DNA from: an uncultured Dysosmobacter sp.
Lineage (GTDB): Bacteria; Bacillota; Clostridia; Oscillospirales; Oscillospiraceae
Length of the DNA: 40,130 bases
Assembly: GCA_934504065.1 (NCBI GenBank)
Contig: CAKSVQ010000010.1
Location: forward strand, 1-40,130
Reading direction: 5' to 3'
Positions 20,550-26,626 of the stretch are shown in pieces. The notes below the pieces were generated by a model that did not search any database, was not told the DNA's origin, and saw only the letters and a list, made by a program, of their open reading frames with translations. The position numbers and the translations under genes are program-made. Numbering within the stretch: position 1 is the stretch's first letter; each line of letters starts with the position of its first letter.

Positions 20550-21143
20550 ATGAAAGAACTGAAAGTAAAACTCACCTTCACCGAACCCATCCTCGGCACG
20601 TCCCCCGCCAACCCGGAAATCTACCGGGAGTTTATCGGCTCCAAGTCCCCAGATGCCGCCACCGTGGAGGAGGAAGTTTCCGCGCTGGGCGCTGATGCCG
20701 TGGCAGAAAAGGCCATGACGGTGTTTCCCCGGATGGAGGACGGCACCCCGTTCCTGTATGACTACCAGATCAAGGGCTTTTTCAAGGATACCTGCGGCGG
20801 TCTCCGCAAGGTCAAAGGCACGGCCAGCGAGAAGATCAAGGCGTACAAGAAGGAGATCGACAAGCTGATCTTCCCGGAGCCCCGCGTGATCCCGTTGGAG
20901 TTTGACGGCCAAATTGGTGAGTGCCAGCGCCCCCTGAGAGCGCAGACGGCGCAGGGCGAGCGCATCAGCCTTGCCATGAGTGAGGAGATCCCCGCAGGCG
21001 CTACCTGTGAGTTCCGGGTGGCCTGCCTCTGCGACGATCATGAGAAAGCCGTCCGGGAATGGCTGGACTATGGCCGGTTCTCCGGCATCGGTCAGTGGCG
21101 CAACAGTGGGAAAGGCCGGTTTACCTGGGAGGAGATCCAGTGA
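20550..21143 (+). CDS. RAMP-like phage protein (197 aa)
   Basis: 197 aa with AAAAGGAG before the ATG; first gene of the plus-strand early block. The N-terminus is a beta strand (MKELKVKLTFTEPILGTSP); the centre has FPRMEDGTPFLYDYQIKGFFKDTCGGLRK, and the C-terminus ends with GIGQWRNSGKGRFTWEEI. The last motif is a glycine-rich GhGxxxxxGxGxF loop like that of RAMP (Cas5/6/7-like) proteins, and the IKGFF segment recalls the helix of Cas7-like subunits. The family is widespread in gut phages without known function. The RAMP link is inference from motifs only; a nucleic-acid-binding role is plausible. Confidence 0.75.
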   Translation: MKELKVKLTFTEPILGTSPANPEIYREFIGSKSPDAATVEEEVSALGADAVAEKAMTVFPRMEDGTPFLYDYQIKGFFKDTCGGLRKVKGTASEKIKAYKKEIDKLIFPEPRVIPLEFDGQIGECQRPLRAQTAQGERISLAMSEEIPAGATCEFRVACLCDDHEKAVREWLDYGRFSGIGQWRNSGKGRFTWEEIQ

Positions 21144-21540
21144 CGCAGTGGAAAGGCTAAGCGCTGCACAGCACTGCCATGGTGAAGCGTGGCACGGCGA
21201 CGCAAAGCCAAGGAAGAGAAATGCAAAGAAAAGCGTAGGAAATGCTCAGATGGGAATAGCAACGGCAAGGCATAGCCCGTCGATGATTTGCCATGGAATG
21301 GAAACGAGATGCTGGGCAAGGTCAGGAGGCGCGACGCAACGGAATAGCATTGCATCGAGACGCTATGGAATGGAAGGGCCGCGAATCGTTCAGCAATGCA
21401 ACGGAAAAGCGGTGAAGCGCTAAGCAAAGGCAATGCACAGAGAAGCAAGGCAATGCAACGGAATTGAAAGGCGGAGCAACGTGTAGCCTTGAAATGCAAT
21501 GGAATGGAACGGACAAGTGCCGCGCTGCGGCGGCTTAGAT
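21144..21540. repeat. Degenerate GCAATGGAA-type repeat tract, no gene
   Basis: About 400 bases in which the plus strand is built of variants of GCAAYGGAA and GAATGGAA. GCAATGCAACGGAA occurs twice (about 21392-21405 and 21450-21463), with GACGCAACGGAATAGC, CCATGGAATGGAAACG, CTATGGAATGGAAGG and GCAATGGAATGGAACGG as other variants. Stops break all plus frames; a long minus-strand frame survives only because of the repeat composition. It starts immediately after the RAMP-like gene. It may be a replication or binding region, or a degenerate repeat element. Confidence 0.7.
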
Positions 21541-21559
21541 TAGCTACGCCCCGCCCCAT

Positions 21560-21578
21560 CAATCGCAATCACGACAAA
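21560..21578 (+). repeat. 19-base leader element
   Basis: CAATCGCAATCACGACAAA lies 20 bases before the start at 21598 and continues into CCAAAAAAGGAGG. It is identical to the minus-strand element at 18084-18102. A shorter relative, GCAATCACGA, stands before the RAMP-like gene near 20525. Confidence 0.6.
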
Positions 21579-21597
21579 ACCAAAAAAGGAGGCCACT

Positions 21598-21801
21598 ATG
21601 GAACATCCAGCATATCGAGACAATCTTGAACAAATCCTCGCCTTTACCGGCGGGCGGCAGCTTCTGAATCTGGCGGACATTCGGAAATTCACCGGCATGA
21701 AGGACCTGCGCACCATTCAGCGCCATTTCCCTTTGCAGAAGGGCGGCTACATCTCCGCCGCAACCTTCGCCCGCCAGCTTTGCGGAGGTGCCAGAAAATG
21801 A
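21598..21801 (+). CDS. Small DNA-binding-like protein (67 aa)
   Basis: 67 aa after an AAAAAAGGAGG site. It reads as a short helical protein with a possible winged helix-turn-helix (LLNLADIRKFTGMKDLRTIQRHFPLQKGGYISAATFARQLC), close to the excisionase/MerR style of a recognition helix followed by a basic hairpin. It is the first of a run of tightly overlapping small genes. An Xis-like or replication-control function is possible but unproven. Its stop overlaps the next start (ATGA). Confidence 0.7.
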   Translation: MEHPAYRDNLEQILAFTGGRQLLNLADIRKFTGMKDLRTIQRHFPLQKGGYISAATFARQLCGGARK

Positions 21802-22013
21802 GCAGCTACAACAGCATCGCCCGCAGCCGCCAGGACCCGGGAACACCCCACCGTCCGGCACTGGGCACCCGGGGAACATGGCCGTTCCAAATTGAGGACG
21901 ACCATCCCCGCTTGAAACCCGGCACCATCACTTACATCAACAGCCCGCACCGCTGGTTCCTCGTCACCTTCGACGATGGCCGCCGTCAGGGCTACCACTT
22001 TGGGGAGGTTTAG
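21798..22013 (+). CDS. Hypothetical protein (71 aa), SH3-like
   Basis: 71 aa from the ATG overlapping the previous stop. The first 30 residues are polar and low in structure; the rest is a small beta unit (TWPFQIEDDHPRLKPGTITYINSPHRWFLVTFDDGRRQGYHFGEV) with the look of an SH3-like barrel. No function is recognised. Translation is coupled to the upstream gene. Confidence 0.65.
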   Translation: MSSYNSIARSRQDPGTPHRPALGTRGTWPFQIEDDHPRLKPGTITYINSPHRWFLVTFDDGRRQGYHFGEV

Positions 22014-22015
22014 CT

Positions 22016-22126
22016 ATGGACACAACCACATTCATTTTCGTGCTGATCGGCGTGGCCACCGCCGCCGCCTGGCCTTTCACAATCGTAGACATGATCGAGA
22101 GGAGGCCCCGCCATGAAAAGAGATAG
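22016..22126 (+). CDS. Single-span membrane peptide (36 aa)
   Basis: 36 aa with GGGGAGG before the ATG. It is one transmembrane helix (TFIFVLIGVATAAAWPFTIV) and a basic tail (IERRPRHEKR). The 3' end overlaps the next small membrane gene by 14 bases. Function unknown. Confidence 0.6.
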   Translation: MDTTTFIFVLIGVATAAAWPFTIVDMIERRPRHEKR

Positions 22127-22241
22127 CCGCACACGGGAGGAGCGCCGCCGGAGCCGGGCCGACTTCTCCGCCTGGGTATCCTTCGGCTGCTTCCTGGGCC
22201 TGTTGGCCCTGGCTCTGGCTTATATCCTAGGGGCGGTCTGA
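22113..22241 (+). CDS. Single-span membrane peptide (42 aa)
   Basis: 42 aa with GAGAGGAGG before the ATG. A very basic N-terminus (KRDSRTREERRRSRAD) precedes one transmembrane helix (FSAWVSFGCFLGLLALALAYIL). Its TGA overlaps the ATG of the following zinc-ribbon gene. With its neighbour it forms a pair of tiny membrane proteins of unknown role. Confidence 0.6.
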   Translation: MKRDSRTREERRRSRADFSAWVSFGCFLGLLALALAYILGAV

Positions 22242-22429
22242 TGGGCCGCCGCCGTCAAATGAAAGAGCTGCCGCCCTGTCCCCGCTGTGGGATGTACGGC
22301 GGTAAACGGATGGTAGCCCCCGGGAAAGAGGACCTGTTTTTCGTCCTCTGCGATTCCTGCGGCTACCGCACGAAAAACTATACGGACATCGCCCACGCGG
22401 TCCGTGTCTGGAGGGAAACTCAGCTATGA
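22241..22429 (+). CDS. Lar-like zinc-ribbon protein
   Basis: 62 aa. PPCPRCGMYGGKRMV, then VLCDSCGYRTKNYTDIAHAVRVWRE: two CxxC knuckles about 24 residues apart and a C-terminal helix with a Trp, the layout of the Lar restriction-alleviation family. Lar proteins of Rac-type prophages modulate type I restriction, so a counter-restriction role is plausible but not shown. A second member lies at 29091. Start overlaps the previous stop (TGATG). Confidence 0.72.
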   Translation: MGRRRQMKELPPCPRCGMYGGKRMVAPGKEDLFFVLCDSCGYRTKNYTDIAHAVRVWRETQL

Positions 22430-22650
22430 CCAGAAAAACCTATCCCATCTGTCACTTCTGCGAGCATCCCCTGAACCCCAATGCGGAGGACGATTGCGAC
22501 CGCGTGTTCGTCCTGCCCAATGGGGAGCTGTGTTGCCCGCCCTGCTTCAAGGATTACCTGTCGAACGAGCTGGATAAAAATATGGACCTATTTGCCGATG
22601 CCCTCGGTATCCCGGTCCTGTATACGGAGGGTCCCAATGCTGACATTTGA
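22426..22650 (+). CDS. Zinc-binding protein (74 aa)
   Basis: 74 aa, start overlapping the previous stop. Cysteines at CHFC near residues 9-12, C24 and CCPPC near 36-40 suggest one or two zinc sites, followed by an acidic helix (NELDKNMDLFADALGIPV). It overlaps the PDDEXK nuclease gene by 14 bases, so the two are likely translated together. No known function. Confidence 0.7.
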   Translation: MTRKTYPICHFCEHPLNPNAEDDCDRVFVLPNGELCCPPCFKDYLSNELDKNMDLFADALGIPVLYTEGPNADI

Positions 22651-23221
22651 CGAGGCCACACACACCTACACCCTTGACGGCATCCAGCTTCCCAGCGTCA
22701 CCGAAGTCACCCGCTTCTGCGCCTATGACTACAAGTCAGACCGGCCATGGCTGGCGGAAGCTGCCGCCCGCCGTGGAACTGCCGTCCACGAAGCCTGCGC
22801 CCTCATCGACTACGGCGAGGAGCCGGAGGAAACCCCGGAGATCGCCGGATACCTGAAAGCATACCGCCGGTTTCTCAAGGACTGGAAACCGGAATGGAAG
22901 CTGATTGAATGCCCCATAGCGGACCGGAATATGAAAATGGCCGGAACGATGGACCGCTTTGGCATCATCCATAATGCCCCCGCAATTCTGGACATTAAAA
23001 CCGGGCAGCTTCATGACGCCGCCCTCTCCGCCCAGCTCACCGCCTACAAGATGATTTTCTCGTGGGACCCGCGCTGCGGCTACGGGAAAATTCAATCGCT
23101 CTATGCCTTGAAACTCTCAAAGGACGGCACTTATGAGCTTCGCCATGTAGAACCAAATTCAAATTTGGTAAACGCCTGCCGCACCCTACACAAAGCCACA
23201 GAAAGGAAGAAACGCACATGA
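22637..23221 (+). CDS. PD-(D/E)XK nuclease (RecB/Cas4-like)
   Basis: 194 aa from the ATG at 22637 (TACGGAGGGTCCC before it). The sequence follows the PDDEXK_1 pattern: an early RGTAVHEACALIDYGEEPEE helix with the conserved His, the AGTMDRFGI strand with the first catalytic Asp, and ILDIKTG with the D-x-K pair at about 116-121, then a QLTAYKMIF helix with conserved Gln and Tyr. It probably provides the exonuclease for recombination together with the next two genes (annealing-type protein and SSB). It overlaps the next gene by 4 bases. Confidence 0.85.
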   Translation: MLTFDEATHTYTLDGIQLPSVTEVTRFCAYDYKSDRPWLAEAAARRGTAVHEACALIDYGEEPEETPEIAGYLKAYRRFLKDWKPEWKLIECPIADRNMKMAGTMDRFGIIHNAPAILDIKTGQLHDAALSAQLTAYKMIFSWDPRCGYGKIQSLYALKLSKDGTYELRHVEPNSNLVNACRTLHKATERKKRT

Positions 23222-23937
23222 ATGAACTCGCCCTGTACCAATACAACGCCGCCGCTCTGACGGTGGCCCCCGTCCCCCGCTCCGGCAATTACACCATCTG
23301 CGCCCCAGACGGAGCGCCCGCCATCCTGAAACGCGGCATCGATTTCGGCATGATCCGAAAGAAGAACGGCGACGCCATGACGAAAAACCCCACCCTCTTC
23401 AAGTCCGGCGCGGAGAAGGTTGCCGTGGCTTACGGCCTCTGCCAGCGCTACACGCTGGAAAGCAAGCTGGAGGACATCGAGCACGGCTTCTTCTACTTCC
23501 TTGTCCGCTGCGACCTCATCAAGATCTATGATGGCAAGGAATACGTCATTACTTCCGCCTACGGCTCCGGCAACACCCGGGAGGGCCGCACCGGCTCCCA
23601 GTCCCCCTATGACGGCGCCAACAGCGCCGTGAAGATGGCCCAGAAGCGTGCCCTGGTCTCCGCTGCCTTGTCCCTCGGATGCGTCTCCGATATGTTCACC
23701 CAGGACATTGAGAGCGACACTGAGGACGGCAGCGCCTACATGACCAACAAGGACCCCAACGCCCCCATTACCGCCGCGCAGGTCAAATTCTTCTATTCTG
23801 CTTGTTCCCGCCACGGCCTGACGAAGCAGGAGGCGAAAGGCCTCTTGAAGGCCCACGGCTATGACAGCGCCAGCAAGGTATTCAGCAAGGACTTTGACGC
23901 CCTGCTGGATGCTCTGGAGCCGAAGGAGGATGCCTGA
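23218..23937 (+). CDS. Phage recombination-module protein (possible annealase)
   Basis: 239 aa. The core (NPTLFKSGAEKVAVAYGL, then HGFFYFLVRCDLI and NSAVKMAQKRALVSAALSLGCVSDMFTQDIE) is a family found next to SSB and nuclease genes in many phages and plasmids of Firmicutes. The C-terminal 60 residues form a separate helical unit (ITAAQVKFFYSACSRHGLTKQEAKGLLKAHGY), a likely protein- or DNA-binding tail. Its place between a RecB-like nuclease and SSB suggests a single-strand annealing or loading role; I do not assign it to RecT, Erf or Rad52. Confidence 0.7.
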   Translation: MNELALYQYNAAALTVAPVPRSGNYTICAPDGAPAILKRGIDFGMIRKKNGDAMTKNPTLFKSGAEKVAVAYGLCQRYTLESKLEDIEHGFFYFLVRCDLIKIYDGKEYVITSAYGSGNTREGRTGSQSPYDGANSAVKMAQKRALVSAALSLGCVSDMFTQDIESDTEDGSAYMTNKDPNAPITAAQVKFFYSACSRHGLTKQEAKGLLKAHGYDSASKVFSKDFDALLDALEPKEDA

Positions 23938-24356
23938 TGTTCATGAACGGACTGCCCACCTACAGCAAGGAGGGCAAGAAGCTGCAAACCGGCCTGATCG
24001 TGGGCCGCGCCGCCAAGGACGGCCAGATCTACGCCACCCAGAGCGGAAAGGAGGTCGGCTCCGTCTCCGTACCGGCCTACGATAAGCAAGACGGTACCAC
24101 CGCATGGCTCACCGTCAAGGGCTGGGGCCATTGGGCACGGCTCCTTGCCAATGTCCGCAAGGGCGATTCCGTATTTGCCGTGGGCCGCGTGGAGAGCCAC
24201 GACTATGAGGGCAAGACCTATAACGATCTGGTGGCAGATTACGTCTGCGTCTCTGCAAGCACCGCTGGGCAGAATCCCTCCCAAAGTGCCTATGCCTCCC
24301 CCGCCCCCACTGATAATTTCACCGAAATTGAGGATGACGGGGAGCTTCCCTTTTAA
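23937..24356 (+). CDS. ssb: Single-stranded DNA-binding protein
   Basis: 139 aa with an OB fold (GLIVGRAAKDGQIYATQSGKEVGSVSVPAYDK, then WLTVKGWGHWARLLANVRKGDSVFAVGRVESHDYEGKTYNDLVADYV), a Gln/Ser/Pro-rich linker and an acidic tip EIEDDGELPF, the usual protein-interaction tail of SSBs. It protects single strands and recruits replication and recombination partners, including the nuclease and annealing-type protein encoded just upstream. Start overlaps the previous stop (TGATG). Confidence 0.88.
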   Translation: MFMNGLPTYSKEGKKLQTGLIVGRAAKDGQIYATQSGKEVGSVSVPAYDKQDGTTAWLTVKGWGHWARLLANVRKGDSVFAVGRVESHDYEGKTYNDLVADYVCVSASTAGQNPSQSAYASPAPTDNFTEIEDDGELPF

Positions 24357-24578
24357 CAGCTTTGCCGTGTGTGTCTAAAGAGTGATGACGGGCGGATGCA
24401 AGCAAGCCGCAGCACGATCACCGACGCACACAGCAGCCGCAGAGAAAAGAAGAACGCCCCCCACACCCCCCTAAGAAGAAAAGATTATATATATTATCTC
24501 TCTTAGCTGCTGCAGCAGCTAAAAGAAGCTATTAAGAAGCTATTAGAGACTTCTACGGGAGTCTTACAGGAGAAGAAC
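24357..24578. promoter_or_regulatory. Control region with dyads before the helicase-loader gene (possible origin)
   Basis: A 222-base gap in an otherwise gapless block. It holds an inverted repeat (GTGTGTGTC near 24370 with GACGCACAC near 24424), an AT-rich stretch (GATTATATATATTATC, 24483-24498), a perfect 20-base palindrome TTAGCTGCTGCAGCAGCTAA (24503-24522), two tandem copies of AGAAGCTATTA (24524-24545) and a GACT/AGTC dyad just before the ribosome site. Dyad, AT-rich tract and direct repeats together fit a replication origin or operator; that is inference. Confidence 0.55.
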
Positions 24579-24983
24579 ATGGAGAAACAGGATACCCGGC
24601 GCTTGTTCAGCCTGATTGAAACGATCTACCCCAACGCGAAGCAGCGGCCCCGCACCACCACAGACTTAGAGGCATGGACACTGGTTTTGGCCCCGTGGGA
24701 CTACGAGGACGTGAAACAGGCGGTCATTGTCCGGGCACGGGAAAACCGGTTTTACCCGGATGTGTATGAACTGGTTCCATTCCTCCCAAAACTGGAAAAA
24801 CCCAACACGGAGGAGGGCCCCATGTCGGAGCCGTCCGACATCTATCTGGAAAAGTTCTATGCGAAGTACGAAGCCCTGCACGAACGGTGGAAATCCGTAG
24901 GCATCCCCACCCCCTCCGAAGCGAAGAAGCAGGGGATGACCTATGCGGACTGGAAAAAGATGGCGAAAGGAGCTGATGTGTAA
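24579..24983 (+). CDS. Helicase-loader-like protein (G39P type)
   Basis: 134 aa. The N-terminal half (RRLFSLIETIYPNAKQRPRTTTDLEAWTLVLAPWDYEDVKQAVIVRARENRFYPDVYELVPFLP) matches the helical domain of the SPP1 G39P family, which binds the replicative helicase and controls its loading at the origin. The C-terminal half is variable, with a basic end (YADWKKMAKGADV). It follows SSB and a dyad-rich region that might be the origin. No helicase gene is seen in the window, so the partner is probably the host DnaB/DnaC. Confidence 0.72.
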   Translation: MEKQDTRRLFSLIETIYPNAKQRPRTTTDLEAWTLVLAPWDYEDVKQAVIVRARENRFYPDVYELVPFLPKLEKPNTEEGPMSEPSDIYLEKFYAKYEALHERWKSVGIPTPSEAKKQGMTYADWKKMAKGADV

Positions 24984-25240
24984 TGGCTGCGGATATTAAG
25001 CTGTCGGACTGCCTTATTGCCCCCCACAGACAGCCTTGCTGGGATTGCGCCAATGCCTGCGGCGGCTGCAACTGGTCCGCAAAAGGAGAACCCGTCCCAG
25101 GCTGGAAGGCGGAACCGGCCATCATCCAGGCCCACCTGAACCGTGGCTCGGAAAATTTCTCCGCCAAATCTTTCAAAATCTATGCCTGCCCTCAGTTCCG
25201 GGCAGACCCAAGGAGGGCGCATGACAAGGCTTGTAATTGA
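24983..25240 (+). CDS. Cys-rich protein (85 aa)
   Basis: 85 aa, start overlapping the previous stop (TAATG). Cysteines at CWDCANACGGC near residues 19-29, C10 and C69 suggest a metal-binding loop; W and aromatic residues follow (PGWKAEPAIIQAHLNRG). Related small proteins are common between replication genes of Clostridial phages. No function is assigned. Its 3' end overlaps the next gene by 20 bases. Confidence 0.65.
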   Translation: MAADIKLSDCLIAPHRQPCWDCANACGGCNWSAKGEPVPGWKAEPAIIQAHLNRGSENFSAKSFKIYACPQFRADPRRAHDKACN

Positions 25241-25358
25241 CATCCATGAGAACGGTGACCTACTGGCAACCAAGGAAGCCGTGGCCATGCTGCTAGAGCC
25301 TCTGGGCCGCGTCCGCGTGGTGCAGGTCATCATTGACGGAAAGGAAGAAAAGCGATGA
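25221..25358 (+). CDS. Hypothetical protein (45 aa)
   Basis: 45 aa after a clean AAGGAGG site seven bases before the ATG. It is a compact beta-alpha-beta-like peptide (MTRLVIDIHENGDLLATKEAVAMLLEPLGRVRVVQVIIDG) with a basic end. Overlaps the adenine methyltransferase start by 4 bases. No family recognised. Confidence 0.62.
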   Translation: MTRLVIDIHENGDLLATKEAVAMLLEPLGRVRVVQVIIDGKEEKR

Positions 25359-25780
25359 ATACTGACCTGATGTTTTCCAGCAAGTCAGATTGTTGGGAAA
25401 CCCCGGATGTGTTTTTCCGGGCATTAGACGCAGAGTTTCATTTCACACTGGATGTCTGCGCATTACCGGTGAACGCAAAGTGCCGAGAGTTCTACACGCC
25501 GAAGCAAGACGGCTTGAAGCAGCCGTGGAGCGGAACAGTCTGGTGCAACCCGCCTTATGGCCGGGAAATCGGCAAGTGGGTCAAAAAAGCAGCGGAAGAA
25601 ACCTGCATGGTTGTGATGCTGTTGCCCGCCAGAACCGATACCGCATGGTTCCACGATTTTATCTACGGAAAGGCGGAAATTCGGTTTATACGCGGGCGGT
25701 TGAAATTTGGAGGGTGCCGGAATAGCGCTCCGTTCCCGTCTATGGTTGTAATTTTCAGGAGGGAAAACGATGAAGGTTGA
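25355..25780 (+). CDS. dam: DNA N6-adenine methyltransferase (Dam family)
   Basis: 141 aa of the phage Dam-like family (PF05869 type). The start (KSDCWETPDVFFRALDAEFHFTLDVCA) and the catalytic motif WCNPPYGREIGKWVKKA, with NPPY at about 68-71, are typical, as is the late IRFIRGRLKFGG strand. It is short, like other phage members, and lacks a distinct target-recognition domain. No cognate restriction gene is present, so it probably modifies phage DNA against host restriction. It overlaps RusA by 11 bases. Confidence 0.88.
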   Translation: MNTDLMFSSKSDCWETPDVFFRALDAEFHFTLDVCALPVNAKCREFYTPKQDGLKQPWSGTVWCNPPYGREIGKWVKKAAEETCMVVMLLPARTDTAWFHDFIYGKAEIRFIRGRLKFGGCRNSAPFPSMVVIFRRENDEG

Positions 25781-26177
25781 ATTCACGGTCCCCGGCATTC
25801 CGGTGGGCAAGGGCCGCCCACGGTTTATGAAAAACGGCCACACCTACACTCCACAGAAAACACGGGATTATGAGGACAAGGTGGTTCAGTGCTGGAAATG
25901 CCAGAGCGGGAAGGGCTTTGCGGACGGCATCCCGCTGACGGCCACCGTCACGGCGTTCTTTACGGTGCCCAAGAGCATGTCAAAGAAAAAGGCCACCGCG
26001 CTGGACGGAACACCCCACACAAAGCGCCCTGACGCCGACAACGTGGCGAAGGCCATCCTGGACGCGCTGAACGGCCACGCTTACAACGATGACAGCGCAA
26101 TCGCAGCTTTGACGGTGTGGAAGTATCAGACAACCGGAGCCTCCCGCGTGGAGGTCATTATTGAGGAGGTAGAATGA
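25770..26177 (+). CDS. rusA: RusA-type Holliday junction resolvase
   Basis: 135 aa. The opening VEFTVPGIPVGKGRPRF is the conserved first strand, and KRPDADNVAKAILDALNG with DDSAIA contains the catalytic Asp residues of the RusA family (about 87-90 and 110-111). The enzyme cuts four-way junctions formed during recombination or replication and works as a dimer. Gene context with SSB, nuclease and annealing-type protein fits. It overlaps the Dam gene before and the Cys-rich gene after by a few bases. Confidence 0.92.
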   Translation: MKVEFTVPGIPVGKGRPRFMKNGHTYTPQKTRDYEDKVVQCWKCQSGKGFADGIPLTATVTAFFTVPKSMSKKKATALDGTPHTKRPDADNVAKAILDALNGHAYNDDSAIAALTVWKYQTTGASRVEVIIEEVE

Positions 26178-26626
26178 TGGATGCTGTGGAGTTTTTGAAA
26201 ACATTGCGAAGAATGTGCAACTGTGAGTGCCACAACTGCGAGTTATGGAAAAGGCTTAGCGGGTTTGAATCCTGCACAGTCTGGAGAAAAACCCACCCGG
26301 AGGAGGCCGTTGCCATTGTAGAACAGTGGGCTGCCGAGCACCCCATCAAAACCCGGCAGAGCGAGTTCTTGAAGCATTACCCCGGCGCACGAATTTTGGC
26401 ACACGGGTGCCTCAATGCTTGCCCGATGGATGTGTTCTCAGATGCAGACATTAACTGCAATGCGCAACCTTGCTTTGAGTGCAAAAAAGCATTCTGGCTT
26501 GAGGAGATGGAGGAGTGCACCACCGCGTCGGCCGCACCTAACATCTCGCAGAGTTGGGACCTGTACAACTCCTCCCAGGGTAATGAATACCTGAACCAGT
26601 GCGGCGGGAAATTGGAGGGCGTATGA
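26174..26626 (+). CDS. Cys-rich protein (150 aa)
   Basis: 150 aa beginning MMDAVEFLKTLRRMCNCECHNCELW. It has about thirteen cysteines in several clusters (CNCECHNC, CLNAC, CFEC), so it should bind more than one metal. A helical middle (HPEEAVAIVEQWAAEHP) separates the clusters. It stands between the resolvase and the methyltransferase with 4-base overlaps on both sides. The family is common in gut phages, function unknown. Confidence 0.7.
   Translation: MMDAVEFLKTLRRMCNCECHNCELWKRLSGFESCTVWRKTHPEEAVAIVEQWAAEHPIKTRQSEFLKHYPGARILAHGCLNACPMDVFSDADINCNAQPCFECKKAFWLEEMEECTTASAAPNISQSWDLYNSSQGNEYLNQCGGKLEGV

Noticed and set aside
21144..21540. CRISPR array
   Set aside because: Units are not of constant length, have no unique spacers of equal size, and no cas genes are present; no array is seen elsewhere in the window.
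21092..21568. Minus-strand frame of 158 codons over the repeat tract
   Set aside because: Open only because the repeat units lack stops in that frame; product is a monotonous Ser/Leu/Arg/Phe repeat without start signals.
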